A stretch of DNA of 64,000 bases from Pseudooceanicola nanhaiensis (GCF_020171315.1 NZ_JAIUZP010000009.1:62001-126000); one strand, 5' to 3'. Counted from the first letter of the stretch, positions 33,424 through 42,245 are shown. Notes: a model not told the origin generated them from the letters alone. Numbers and translations: made by a program.

Positions 33424-34593
33424 ATGACCGCCGTTACCGATTTCCTCGCCTCCCGTTTCGAGGGCCACAAGGCCCTGCGCCGCGACATCCACGCCCATCC
33501 CGAACTGGGCTTCAAGGAGACCCGGACGGCGGCCTTGATTGCAGAGCGCCTTCGCGCCGCCGGTTACGAGGTTGTCGAGGGCGTGGGCACCACGGGCCTT
33601 GTCGCGACCCTGTCGCGTGGCGCGGGGCCGACCATCGGCCTGCGGGCCGACATGGACGCCCTGCCGATGGACGAGGAAACGAACCTGCCCCATGCGTCGA
33701 AGACCCCGGGCGTCTTCCACGGCTGCGGCCACGATGGCCATACGGTCAGCCTGCTGGCCACGGCCGAGGCGCTGGCGGCCGAGGGCGGCTTCTCCGGGAC
33801 CCTGCGGATGATCTTCCAGCCCGCGGAGGAGGGGCTTGGCGGCGGGCTGCGAATGATCGAGGAGGGGCTCTTCGAGCGCTTCCCCTGCGATCTGGTCTAT
33901 GGCTTCCACAACATGCCGCTGCTGCCCTTGGGCACGGCGACGGTGCGCCCCGGCCCGGCGATGGCCTCGGCCGACGAATTCAAGGTCACCTTCACCGGCA
34001 AGGGCGGCCATGCGGCGATGCCGCACCTGAGCAAGGATTGCGCGCTGGCGCTCTCGGAACTCACGGTGGCCTTGCAGCGGCTGGTGGCGCGTGGCGTCGA
34101 TCCGCTGCGGTCGGCCGTGCTCAGCGTGACGCAGATCCACGTGGGCCAGGCGCATAACGTCATCGCCGGATCGGGCTGGCTGGGCGGCACCGTCCGGACG
34201 CTTGGCGCGGAGGAGCGCGACTTCGTCGAGGCCGGGATGCACCGGCTGGCGAAGGCCGTGGCGCTGGCCCACGAGATGGAGGTGGAGGTCACCTATACCC
34301 GTGGCTACCCGCCGCTGGTGAACGACTCCGCAGTGGCCACCCGGGTGGCCGAGGGGCTACGGGCGAGCCCCGTAGTGGAGATGGTCGAGGATGTGCCGCC
34401 GATCATGGCCGCCGAGGACTTCGCCTACATGCTGGAAAAGGTGCCGGGCGCCTACCTCAACTTCGGCATGGCGAAGGAGGGGGAGGCCAACCCGATGGTG
34501 CACAACCCGGCCTACGATTTCCGGGACGAGCTGATCCCCGTGATCGCCGCGACCATGGTCGAGCTGGTGCGCGCGGAGCTGCCCGAAACCTGA
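33424..34593 (+). CDS. M20-family amidohydrolase (hippurate hydrolase-like)
   Basis: A 389-residue metal-dependent amidohydrolase: RRDIHAHPELGFKE, LRADMDALPMDEE, FHGCGHDGHTVSLL (metal Cys/His/Asp region), FQPAEEGLGGG (Glu pair) and GKGGHAAMPHLSKDC (dimerisation His region). The pattern matches the IAA-amino-acid/hippurate hydrolase group, which frees an amino acid from N-acyl conjugates. It follows the XRE-cupin gene by 82 bases and may supply substrate to the amino acid dehydrogenase upstream and an acid to the acyl-CoA synthetase downstream. That linkage is inference. Confidence 0.9.
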   Translation: MTAVTDFLASRFEGHKALRRDIHAHPELGFKETRTAALIAERLRAAGYEVVEGVGTTGLVATLSRGAGPTIGLRADMDALPMDEETNLPHASKTPGVFHGCGHDGHTVSLLATAEALAAEGGFSGTLRMIFQPAEEGLGGGLRMIEEGLFERFPCDLVYGFHNMPLLPLGTATVRPGPAMASADEFKVTFTGKGGHAAMPHLSKDCALALSELTVALQRLVARGVDPLRSAVLSVTQIHVGQAHNVIAGSGWLGGTVRTLGAEERDFVEAGMHRLAKAVALAHEMEVEVTYTRGYPPLVNDSAVATRVAEGLRASPVVEMVEDVPPIMAAEDFAYMLEKVPGAYLNFGMAKEGEANPMVHNPAYDFRDELIPVIAATMVELVRAELPET

Positions 34594-34614
34594 TCGCGAC
34601 CTCTCGGCGGGGGC

Positions 34615-34662
34615 GGAAAATTCTTCGAAGAATTTTCCCAAGAATTTTTGAAAATTCTTGGG
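34615..34662. repeat. Tandem pair of perfect AT-rich palindromes
   Basis: A perfect 24-base palindrome (34615-34638) has half-site GGAAAATTCTTC. It is followed by 12-base inverted arms CCCAAGAATTTT (34637-34648) and AAAATTCTTGGG (34651-34662). The two share bases 34637-34638. They begin 21 bases after the amidohydrolase stop. The rest of the spacer, 34663-34969, holds no gene I can support and no clear promoter; the ribosome site AGAGGAG lies at its right end. A second such pair occurs at 36663-36707. Confidence 0.85.
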
Positions 34663-34969
34663 TGCCTCGCGGCGGTGGCCCGCTCCGGACTTGACGTCGG
34701 GGCGGGTGCTTCGGCGCAGCCGATCCTGCAAATTTCGCTGCGTCACGAGCGTCGCGCCGCCTTGAGGATCGGCGCGGTTTCCGACTTCATCGGGCGCGAG
34801 AGGATCGTTTCGACGGAAGCGGCGCTCCGGCCTCAGGGCCGAACGGGAGGAGAGGAGGACGCGGGCGCAACCGGCCCGCGTGGAAGACGACCCCCGGCCG
34901 TTCGCCTGCTGGCCCCGTGCCGCCCGCGCTGTCCTGCGCGTGCCGTCCATGCCAGTAGAGGAGACCCGC

Positions 34970-36574
34970 ATGGCCCAGACTTTTGCCTTTCCGCTGACCC
35001 TGAACCACGTGCTGGAGACCGGGCTTGCCCGCGCGGGTGCGCACCGCATCCATGGCGCCGATGGCACCAGCCGCAGCTATCCCGAGTTCGCCGCCCGCGT
35101 CGCCCGCTTTGGCGCGGCCCTTGCGGGGATGGGCCTGCGCCCGGGCGCGGTGATCGGCATGCTGGATTTCGATACGCCTGCGTATCTGGAGGCCTTCTTT
35201 GCCGTGCCCATGTCGGGGGCGGTGCTGCATACGATCAACCTGCGGCTTTCGCCGGAACAGCTGGTCTATACGATCAACCATGCCGAGGATGACGTGCTGA
35301 TCGTGAACCGCGCGCTTGCCCCGCTGCTGGCCGCCGTCTGGGACGAACTCCGCCCCGGGATGCAACTTGTCTTCCTCGGTGAAGGCGACACCGGCGGCCT
35401 GCCGGACGGCATTGACTTCGAGGACTGGCTTGCGGCCGGCGATCCCGCCCATGTCTTCCCGGACCTGCCCGAGGACAGCGAGGCGACGCTCTTCTACACC
35501 ACCGGCACCACCGGCCTGCCGAAGGGGGTGCATTTCACCCAGCGGCAACTGGTGCTGCATACTTTCGCGCTGGCGGCGGTCTTCGGCTCGGCCCCGCATG
35601 GCAGCTTCGGCCCCTCGGATGTGTATCTGCCGCTGACGCCGATGTTCCATGTCCATGCCTGGGGGCTCCCCTATCTCGCCACGATGCTGGGGGTGACGCA
35701 GGTCTATCCGGGGCGGTTCCAGCCTGACGTGACGCTGGGCCTGCTGCGCACCCATGGCGTGACCTTCACCCATTGCGTGCCGACGATCCTGCAGATGCTG
35801 ATGCAGGAGGCCGGCGAGGACCGGACGGCGCTGCAGGGCCTCAAGATGATCATCGGCGGCTCGGCCCTGCCGCAGACGCTGGCCCGGGCCGCGATGGACC
35901 GGGGCGTCGACATCTTCACCGGCTACGGCATGTCGGAGACCGGGCCGGTGCTGACGCTGGCGCTTCTGACGCCCGAGGAACTGGCCCGACCGGTCGAGGA
36001 GCAGGTCACGCGCCGGGTGCTGACCGGGCGCACGATCCCCTTCGTCTCGATCCGGGTGGTGACCCCGGAGATGGAGGATGTGCCCCATGACGGCAAGACC
36101 GCCGGCGAGGTGGTGGTGCGCGCGCCCTGGCTGACGGCGGATTACCTGAAGAACGCGGAGGCGAGCGAGGACCTCTGGGCGGGCGGCTGGCTGCATACCG
36201 GGGACATCGCGGTGATGCATGCCGACGGGATGCTGCAGATCACCGACCGGCTGAAGGACGTGATCAAGACCGGGGGCGAATGGGTTTCCTCGCTGGCGCT
36301 GGAAGACATGCTGCGCCCCCACCCTTCGGTCCGCGACGTGGCCGTGGTGGCAGTGCCCGATGCAAAGTGGGGCGAGCGTCCGCTGGCGGTCGTGGTGCCC
36401 TCCGAGGGCGGGCTCGACGTGGCGGCGCTGAAGGCGGAACTGCAGAAGCATGTCGACAAGGGGGACCTGCCGCGCTTTGGCATTCCCGAGCGGTTCGAGG
36501 CGATCGACGACCTGCCCAAGACAAGCGTCGGCAAGATCGACAAGAAGGTGCTGCGCGCGCGGTTCGCCGCCTGA
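34970..36574 (+). CDS. Fatty acyl-CoA synthetase (AMP-forming, DmdB-like group)
   Basis: A 534-residue ANL-superfamily ligase. The adenylate signature LFYTTGTTGLPKGV lies near 172-185, followed by PMFHVHAWGLPY, GYGMSETGPV (A5), GWLHTGDIAV (A7), RLKDVIKTGGEWVSS (A8) and the catalytic lysine in KTSVGKIDKKVL (A10). It activates a carboxylic acid as acyl-AMP and then as the CoA thioester. The group includes fatty-acid and methylmercaptopropionate ligases; the substrate cannot be chosen from sequence alone. The start at 34970 has AGAGGAGACC upstream. Paired palindromes lie on both sides of the gene. Confidence 0.9.
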   Translation: MAQTFAFPLTLNHVLETGLARAGAHRIHGADGTSRSYPEFAARVARFGAALAGMGLRPGAVIGMLDFDTPAYLEAFFAVPMSGAVLHTINLRLSPEQLVYTINHAEDDVLIVNRALAPLLAAVWDELRPGMQLVFLGEGDTGGLPDGIDFEDWLAAGDPAHVFPDLPEDSEATLFYTTGTTGLPKGVHFTQRQLVLHTFALAAVFGSAPHGSFGPSDVYLPLTPMFHVHAWGLPYLATMLGVTQVYPGRFQPDVTLGLLRTHGVTFTHCVPTILQMLMQEAGEDRTALQGLKMIIGGSALPQTLARAAMDRGVDIFTGYGMSETGPVLTLALLTPEELARPVEEQVTRRVLTGRTIPFVSIRVVTPEMEDVPHDGKTAGEVVVRAPWLTADYLKNAEASEDLWAGGWLHTGDIAVMHADGMLQITDRLKDVIKTGGEWVSSLALEDMLRPHPSVRDVAVVAVPDAKWGERPLAVVVPSEGGLDVAALKAELQKHVDKGDLPRFGIPERFEAIDDLPKTSVGKIDKKVLRARFAA

Positions 36575-36583
36575 GGTGAAGAC

Positions 36584-36609
36584 GGGAAGAGGCCGCGCGG
36601 CCTCTTCCC
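36584..36609. terminator. Perfect 26-base palindrome after the acyl-CoA synthetase
   Basis: Half-site GGGAAGAGGCCGC (36584-36596) is mirrored exactly at 36597-36609, nine bases past the stop. As RNA this gives an 11-bp stem with a tetraloop. No T-run follows, so it may protect the 3' end rather than terminate by itself. Confidence 0.55.
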
Positions 36610-36662
36610 CAGCACGACGGTGTGCGCGCTCTAAAGGCGGGTGCTCCCGGTGGCGATGTCGC

Positions 36663-36707
36663 CCGTTTTCTTCGAAGAAAACGGACCGGAAAATGCGCAT
36701 TTTCCGG
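36663..36707. repeat. Second tandem pair of perfect palindromes
   Basis: Two perfect 22-base palindromes one base apart: half-site CCGTTTTCTTC (36663-36684) and half-site CCGGAAAATGC (36686-36707). They share the TTTTC/GAAAA and TTCGAA elements of the pair at 34615-34662. They lie between the acyl-CoA synthetase and the end of the convergent cbiZ gene. Confidence 0.85.
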
Positions 36708-36753
36708 GGGAGAGCCGGTGAGGCCAGTCAAGATTCGCTGGCGTAGGGGCTTC

Positions 36754-37422
36754 TCAGGAGCGCTCGATGATCCCCGGCGCGCGGATCGCCCAGTACTCGA
36801 GCCAGGCGAGCGCGCCCGTTAGTACCGCGTCATAGACCGCGCGGCCCGTGGCCTCGCCCGCCGCCGTATGCAGCCCGCAGTAGGCCTCTGCCCCGGATGG
36901 GGCGGCGACGGCGATGCAATCGGTCCCCGTGCCCGTGGCGCGGCCGGTGGGCAGGCGCATCCCGGCCTCGATCACCGCGGCGGTGCGGGCCTGCGTGGCG
37001 ATCGACAGCGCCTCGATCAGCGCGGCCTGCGTCAGCCCGCAGGAGAGCCGCAGCGCCACGTTGATCGTGCCCCAGTCGCGGCCCGTGTAATCCATCCGGT
37101 GGCCGACGCGCTCGGCATTCGACAGGCCGACGGTGGCGACGGCCATGGCGCGGATGCCCTCCACCTCGGCCTCGGCCACCTCGTAGGCGCTGACATCGCG
37201 GGAGGTGAGGAAGGTGACGGCGTCGCTCTGCCCCACGGCTGCAAGCTGCGCGGTGAGCCAGTCGGTCACGTCGAGGTCCGGCGTCAGGTCGCTGTTGCGG
37301 ACCTCGCGCCAGAGGATGCGGTCGGCGGTGACAAGGCCGGCGCGGTGCGGCGCCCAGCTGAGCACCTGCATCTCGCGGCCAAGGTCGAAGCGCAGCCAGG
37401 GTCGGTCCAGCGTCACGCTCAT
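36754..37422 (-). CDS. cbiZ: Adenosylcobinamide amidohydrolase
   Basis: CbiZ removes the nucleotide-loop aminopropanol side chain from adenosylcobinamide or pseudocobalamin-type corrinoids to give adenosylcobyric acid, which allows salvage and remodelling. The 222 residues show SNAERVGHRMDYTG, WGTINVALRLSCGLT, TGTGTDCIAVAAP and GLHTAAGEATGRAVYDAV, all typical of PF01955. It starts at 37422 with an ATGA overlap to the ABC ATPase gene, so it is the last gene of the riboswitch-controlled operon. Its presence shows that the cell handles incomplete or foreign corrinoids. Confidence 0.92.
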   Translation of the reverse strand: MSVTLDRPWLRFDLGREMQVLSWAPHRAGLVTADRILWREVRNSDLTPDLDVTDWLTAQLAAVGQSDAVTFLTSRDVSAYEVAEAEVEGIRAMAVATVGLSNAERVGHRMDYTGRDWGTINVALRLSCGLTQAALIEALSIATQARTAAVIEAGMRLPTGRATGTGTDCIAVAAPSGAEAYCGLHTAAGEATGRAVYDAVLTGALAWLEYWAIRAPGIIERS

Positions 37423-38165
37423 CCCAGCACGCCCATCGGCAGGAAGACCGGGCCGTCCTCGGTCTCGGCGTGGTAGATCGAGACGCCGAAGGCCTCGGCC
37501 ATGCGGGCGGGGGTCAGCACCTCGGCGGGCGTGCCGTCGGCGAGGATACGGCCATGGGCCAGCAGCACCAGCCGGGTGCAATGCCGAGCCGCGAGGCCAA
37601 GGTCATGGAGCGAGGTCACCACCCCGCGGCCCTCGGCGGCGAGACGGGCGAAGACCTGCATCGTGGCGATCTGGTGCGCCGGGTCCAGCCCCGCGACCGG
37701 CTCGTCCGCCAGCAGCAGCGGGCATTCCTGCGCCAAAGCCCGGGCGATCAGGGCGCGGGCCTGTTCCCCGCCCGAAAGCCGCGTGGCCGTCCGGGCCCGG
37801 AGCGGGCTCAACTGCATCTGGGCCAGGGCATCCTCGATGGCGGCCGCATCGGCTTCGGTGCCGCCGCCATGGGGCAGGCGGCCGAGGGAAACCAGCGTCT
37901 CGACCGAGACGGGCCAGGCAATCTCGCGCGCCTGCGGCATCCACGCGGCCTGTTTCGCCCGCGCGGCGGGGGAGAGGGCGGCCAGCGAGGAGTGGCCCGC
38001 GCAGGGCACCAGCCCGAGGGCCGCACGCATCAGCGTCGTCTTGCCCGCGCCGTTGGGGCCGATGAGGCCCACGAACTCGCCTTCGCTCACGGAGAGCGTG
38101 ATGCCGTCCAGTACCGGACGGTTGCGTAGGGTGACTGAGAGGTCGGAGAGCGTCAGCAGCGTCAT
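37419..38165 (-). CDS. btuD: Corrinoid ABC transporter ATP-binding protein
   Basis: A 248-residue ABC ATPase. The Walker A is GPNGAGKTT near 35-43, the signature LSGGEQARALIARAL, Walker B LLLADEPVAGLDP, and the switch His in SLHDLGLAARH. It resembles the FecE/BtuD/HmuV branch that partners FecCD-type permeases. Overlaps of four bases with btuC upstream and cbiZ downstream tie it to corrinoid uptake. Siderophore or heme uptake would be the default for the family without this context and the riboswitch. Confidence 0.9.
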   Translation of the reverse strand: MTLLTLSDLSVTLRNRPVLDGITLSVSEGEFVGLIGPNGAGKTTLMRAALGLVPCAGHSSLAALSPAARAKQAAWMPQAREIAWPVSVETLVSLGRLPHGGGTEADAAAIEDALAQMQLSPLRARTATRLSGGEQARALIARALAQECPLLLADEPVAGLDPAHQIATMQVFARLAAEGRGVVTSLHDLGLAARHCTRLVLLAHGRILADGTPAEVLTPARMAEAFGVSIYHAETEDGPVFLPMGVLG

Positions 38166-39145
38166 GCCTGCTCCCCCCGTGTTTTCCAGATCAGGTGCAG
38201 GAAGAGCGGCGCGCCCACGAGGGCCGTCACCACGCCAAGCTTCAGGTCGCGGTCGGGCATCACCACGCGCACCGCGATGTCGGCGGCCAGCAGCAGCGCC
38301 GCCCCGCCCGCGGCGGAGGTCCAGAGCAGGGCCGAGGGCCGCGCGCCCACCACGGGGCGCAGCAGGTGCGGCACCACGAGGCCGACGAAGCCGATGGCCC
38401 CCGCCACGGCGGTGCCCGCGCCCACGACACAGGCGGTGCCCAGCACCAGCGCCAGCCGCAGGCGCGTCAGGTGGACGCCCATGGCGCCTGCCGCATCCTC
38501 GCCCAGTGTCAGCGCGTCGAGCCCGCGGCCCGTCCGGGCCAGCAGCAGCGCGCCCGCCGCCATGAAGGGCGCCGCCAGCCAGACATGCACCATGGACCGG
38601 TCGGCGAGCGAGCCCATCATCCAGAAGACGATCTCCCCGGCGGCATAGGGCGAGGGCGAGAGGTTCAGCACCAGCGAGGTCAGCGCCGAGGCCATGGCCG
38701 AGACGGCGATGCCCGCAAGGATCAGCGTCAGCGAGCCGCCGCGCGGCCCGGCCAGCAGGACCAGCAGCAGCACGGCCCCCACGGCGCCTGCAAGCGCCAT
38801 CAGCGGCAGGGCGAGGGCGAAGGCAGCGGAGAGGCCGGTCTGAATTGCGATCACGGCGCCAAGGGCGGCAGAGCCGGAAATGCCGATCAGGCCCGGCTCG
38901 GCCAGCGGGTTGCGCAGATAGCCCTGCATCGCGGCCCCGGCGAGGCCGAGGGAGCCGCCGATCAGGATCGCCAGCAGCATCCGCGGCAGGCGGATCTCGC
39001 GCATCACCAGCGGCAGGGGGCCATCGCCCCCGGCCACAAGCGCCTTGAGCGCGGCCAGAGGCCCGATATCGGCCGGGCCGATGACGAGGGAGGCCAGTGC
39101 CAGCAGGGCAACCAGCGGCAGCAGGACGGCAAAGGCTTTTTTCAC
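38162..39145 (-). CDS. btuC: Corrinoid ABC transporter permease (FecCD family)
   Basis: A 327-residue permease with about ten membrane segments. Family-specific motifs are RLPRMLLAILIGGSLGLAGAA near the first third, QGYLRNPLAEPGLIGISGSA, LILAGIAVSAMASALTSLV, and the C-terminal GFVGLVVPHLLRP coupling region. It forms the inner-membrane channel with BtuD. Start and stop codons overlap both neighbours by four bases (ATGA). Confidence 0.9.
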   Translation of the reverse strand: MKKAFAVLLPLVALLALASLVIGPADIGPLAALKALVAGGDGPLPLVMREIRLPRMLLAILIGGSLGLAGAAMQGYLRNPLAEPGLIGISGSAALGAVIAIQTGLSAAFALALPLMALAGAVGAVLLLVLLAGPRGGSLTLILAGIAVSAMASALTSLVLNLSPSPYAAGEIVFWMMGSLADRSMVHVWLAAPFMAAGALLLARTGRGLDALTLGEDAAGAMGVHLTRLRLALVLGTACVVGAGTAVAGAIGFVGLVVPHLLRPVVGARPSALLWTSAAGGAALLLAADIAVRVVMPDRDLKLGVVTALVGAPLFLHLIWKTRGEQA

Positions 39146-39984
39146 TGCGCGGGCCTCATCCGCTCGCGCATCTCGGTCAGTTTCTTCATCGCACCCAGGA
39201 CTTTCGGCGTTCCGCAGATCCAGTCGGCATCCGACATGATCGCGCCGGGGACGGCATCGCGCAACCGTTCCACCACGGGATGTTCGAGGATTTCCTCCGA
39301 CCGCGATCCGCCGGGATAGGCGCGCGAGGTGATCAGGGCGTCGGGTTCGGCCATGGCGAGCAATTCCAGCGGCATCGGGCCGCCATAGGGGAAGCCCGCC
39401 TCGGCTGCGACATTGGCGAAACCGGCGGCCGCGAGGATCTGGCCTGCGAGGGTCTGGTCGCCGGTGGTGTAGCCATTGGCGTAATAGAGCGCGGCGCGGG
39501 GGTGGGGCCCGCCGGCAGGGGCGCGCAGCGCGGCGAGGTCAGCGTCGAATTGCGCGGTCAGCGCCTCGGCCTCGGCCTCGCGGTGCAGTAGCGTGCCGAC
39601 CTCGGCGATGTGGTCGCGGACCTCCTCCAGCGAATTGGCGGGGGCGATCTGGGCGACGCGGACGCCCAGTCGGCGCAGCATGGCGACGGCAGCGAGCGAG
39701 GAATACTGCCCGGCGAGGACCAGGTCGGGCTGCATCAGCCAGACTTCCTCGGCAAGAGCGTGGTTGATGTCATAGGCCTGTGCCTCATCCACCATGGCGG
39801 AAGAGCGCGGATCGACCGCCAGCATGGAGACCGAGCGCAGCTGGCCCGGCGCGGCCAGCATCATCGCCAGCTGATCGGTGCACAGGTTGATCGAGACGAC
39901 CCGGCGCGGCGCGGCGTCTTGCGCCTGCGCTGCTGCCGGGAGGCCGAGGCAGAGGGCGGCCAGAAACGCCCGGGCGGATCGCAT
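39142..39984 (-). CDS. btuF: Corrinoid ABC transporter periplasmic binding protein
   Basis: A 280-residue exported binding protein of the FecB/BtuF class. The signal peptide MRSARAFLAALCLGLPAAAQ is cleaved probably after AQAQ. The mature start RRVVSINLCTDQLAMMLAAP is typical of BtuF-like proteins, and WLMQPDLVLAGQYSS is the standard lobe-1 strand and turn. The start at 39984 places the signal peptide correctly; the upstream Met at 40029 does not. It passes cobalamin or cobinamide from the outer-membrane receptor to BtuCD. Ligand is inferred from the riboswitch and cbiZ. Confidence 0.88.
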   Translation of the reverse strand: MRSARAFLAALCLGLPAAAQAQDAAPRRVVSINLCTDQLAMMLAAPGQLRSVSMLAVDPRSSAMVDEAQAYDINHALAEEVWLMQPDLVLAGQYSSLAAVAMLRRLGVRVAQIAPANSLEEVRDHIAEVGTLLHREAEAEALTAQFDADLAALRAPAGGPHPRAALYYANGYTTGDQTLAGQILAAAGFANVAAEAGFPYGGPMPLELLAMAEPDALITSRAYPGGSRSEEILEHPVVERLRDAVPGAIMSDADWICGTPKVLGAMKKLTEMRERMRPAQ

Positions 39985-40035
39985 CCCTGATCCCCGTCCC
40001 GGACGCGGGGCTTTCCGGCCGTACCGCACCGCCTC

Positions 40036-41913
40036 TTACCAGGACGAGCTCAGGCCGATGTAGGCCGTGCGCCCGCGAGAGGCATAGCCCCAGGTGTCGG
40101 AGTAGTCCTCGTCGAAGAGGTTCAGGACCCGGCCCGTCACCTTGACGGTGTCGGTCACCGCGTATTGCGCAGAGACGTCGACGACCGTGTAGTCAGGCAG
40201 TTTCTCGACGCCGTAGCTGCCGAAATACTGGCTGTCGTAGTTGCCTGCCACGTGGCGGATGTCGCCGTTCAGCAGGAGGCGCCCGTCCAGCGAGGTCCAG
40301 GTCGCGCCGAGGGTGAGCGTATGCTCGGGGCGGCGCTGCTCGACCGAGCCATCGGGGTTGGTGGCATCGAGATAGGTATAGGCGGCGCGCAGGCTCAGCT
40401 GATCCGTCGCCTCGAACCGGGCCGCCAGTTCCACACCCTGCCGGTCGCTGTCGCCGGTCTGGTTGATGTAGGTATAGGTGGTGGCATCGGTCATGACCGC
40501 GGTGATCTCGTCGGTCAGCGTCTCGTTGAAGTAGGTCACGTCGATCGTGCCGCGGCCCGAGGCAAAGGGCACTTCGACGCCGATATCGAAGGACTTGTTC
40601 TCCTCCGGCTTCAGGTCCGTGTTCCCCTTGTAGGCGATGCCGCTGTAGACGTCGTCGGCGAAGAGTTCGTAGTAGCTCGGGTTGACCGAGCCCTTGCCCG
40701 CCGAGGCGTGCAGCCGGATGCCGTTGGCCAGCGTGTAGCTGACGCCAGCGTTCCAGGTGGTCACGTTGCCGAACTGGTCGTTGTCGTCATGACGCACGCC
40801 GACCTGCAGGTCGAGGCCGGGGGCAAAGCTGCCCCGGTACTCCGCCGCGATCGAGTTGGTCTCGCGGTTGTAGAGCGAATTCGTGGTCGAGCTGTCCTGC
40901 TCGTTCTCCAGCATCAGGGTGACGAGGTGATTGGCCGAGGCCACCGTGCCGTCGATGCCGTAGGACAGGCGGTACTTCAGCACCTCGGTCTCGGTCTCGG
41001 TCGGGGCAAAGCCGTTGTAGCCCTGATCGAAGTCGGTGCGCTCGTAGCTCAGCCGGTTGACCATGCGCCCGCCGAGGCTTTCGTATTCCAGCCAGACCTG
41101 CGCGGTCTGCTCTTCGCGGTCGCTCCACTGGGTCGGATCGTCCACGACGTATTCGTCTGCCGTGGTCGCCGTCCACGACGTGTTGTCGTAGTCGTAGGTC
41201 TCTTCCGAATGGCGGTAGGACGCGCCGAGGGTCAGGCCGGGGATCAGTTCGTAGTCCGCGGCAATCTGCCAGGTCTCGCGGGTGATGCCATCCTTCTCGC
41301 CGCCGGAGCCGGAGTAATCATACCCCTCGTCGTCGCGCTTGGCGTAGTTCAGCGAGATGCCGCCCTTTTCGCCCCGCTGCGAGACGAAGCCCGAGACGGC
41401 CCAGCCGCTGCCCGCTTCCACCGTGCCGCCGTAGTGCAGGCCGCTCTCGGTGCCCTTCTTGGTGATGATGTTGATCACACCGGCCGAGGCGTTGGAGCCG
41501 TAGAAGGCCGACTGCGGCCCGCGCAGCACCTCGATCCGCTCGATATTGGCGGTCTCGAGGCCGGTGAGGATATATTCGCCGTCGCCGCCGGCGGCCTCGA
41601 CCCCGTCGATCAGGATCAGCGTATGGCTCGACTCGCCACCGCGGATGCGGACCTGCGTGTAGCTGGAGCCGGTGGAGGAAACCGTCAGGCCGGGCACGCG
41701 CCGCAGCGCGTCCTGCACCGAGGCCACGCCCTGCTGGTCCAGCTCTTCGCCGGTCAGGACGGTGGCGGACCGGCCATAGCGGGCCGCGTCGATCGGGGTC
41801 AGACCGCCCGAGACGATGATGTCGTCCAGTTCGATCATGTCCTGCGCGCGCAGCGCGAGCGGAGCGGTTGCGGCGGTGATGGCCAGAACGGCCGTCGTCA
41901 TCTTGAATGTCAT
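40036..41913 (-). CDS. btuB: TonB-dependent corrinoid receptor
   Basis: A 625-residue outer-membrane receptor. A signal peptide (MTFKMTTAVLAITAATAPLA) precedes the TonB-box-like region IELDDIIVSGG. The plug domain carries VQDALRRVPGLTVSS, QVRIRGGESSHTLILIDGVE and IERIEVLRGPQSAFYGSNAS. The barrel ends with the aromatic C-terminus AYIGLSSSW. The start at 41913 has GGAAGGGAC upstream. It is the first gene of the operon, 150 bases below a cobalamin riboswitch, and lies 51 bases before btuF. Confidence 0.93.
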   Translation of the reverse strand: MTFKMTTAVLAITAATAPLALRAQDMIELDDIIVSGGLTPIDAARYGRSATVLTGEELDQQGVASVQDALRRVPGLTVSSTGSSYTQVRIRGGESSHTLILIDGVEAAGGDGEYILTGLETANIERIEVLRGPQSAFYGSNASAGVINIITKKGTESGLHYGGTVEAGSGWAVSGFVSQRGEKGGISLNYAKRDDEGYDYSGSGGEKDGITRETWQIAADYELIPGLTLGASYRHSEETYDYDNTSWTATTADEYVVDDPTQWSDREEQTAQVWLEYESLGGRMVNRLSYERTDFDQGYNGFAPTETETEVLKYRLSYGIDGTVASANHLVTLMLENEQDSSTTNSLYNRETNSIAAEYRGSFAPGLDLQVGVRHDDNDQFGNVTTWNAGVSYTLANGIRLHASAGKGSVNPSYYELFADDVYSGIAYKGNTDLKPEENKSFDIGVEVPFASGRGTIDVTYFNETLTDEITAVMTDATTYTYINQTGDSDRQGVELAARFEATDQLSLRAAYTYLDATNPDGSVEQRRPEHTLTLGATWTSLDGRLLLNGDIRHVAGNYDSQYFGSYGVEKLPDYTVVDVSAQYAVTDTVKVTGRVLNLFDEDYSDTWGYASRGRTAYIGLSSSW

Positions 41914-42065
41914 CTCTGTCCCTTCCGGGCGCCCCGTTGGCCGGGGCAGGTGCTTGCGTTCAGCAACCGGATTCTGGACGTAATGACCCCTCCGGCAGCG
42001 GTGCGGTGTCACCACATACGGACAGGTCCGTTGCCCCGGGCGCCCTCCGCGCCCCGAACAGGGTG

Positions 42066-42245
42066 AACGGCTTCGACAGGTTTCCTGACTTGCGGGTCAT
42101 CGCCTTACCGGGCCTTCCCGCCGCGCCCTCATGGCGCCGCAGTGGCATGATCCGGCATCGCTCGCCGCTTACAGTTGCGGGGGCAGTTGCGGCATTGGGC
42201 CCAAGGCCCGCACCGCATTCCCTTTTGCACCGGGCGTGGGGACAC
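42066..42245 (-). promoter_or_regulatory. Cobalamin (B12) riboswitch upstream of btuB
   Basis: The minus strand contains the conserved aptamer blocks in order: GGTGC then AAAAGGGAATGCGGTG (42211-42226), CCCCCGCAACTGTAAGCGG (about 42165-42184), GCCACTG, GGGAAGG, and the B12 box AGTCAGGAAACCTGTC (42075-42090). Together these are diagnostic for the cobalamin class. The 41914-42065 stretch should contain the expression platform. The remaining spacer at 42246-42410 has no gene and probably carries the promoters of btuB and the divergent cydD. Confidence 0.95.

Noticed and set aside
37419..39984. Annotation of the ABC genes as heme or siderophore uptake
   Set aside because: The family alone would allow it, but the cobalamin riboswitch, BtuB-like receptor and cbiZ in the same operon favour corrinoids.
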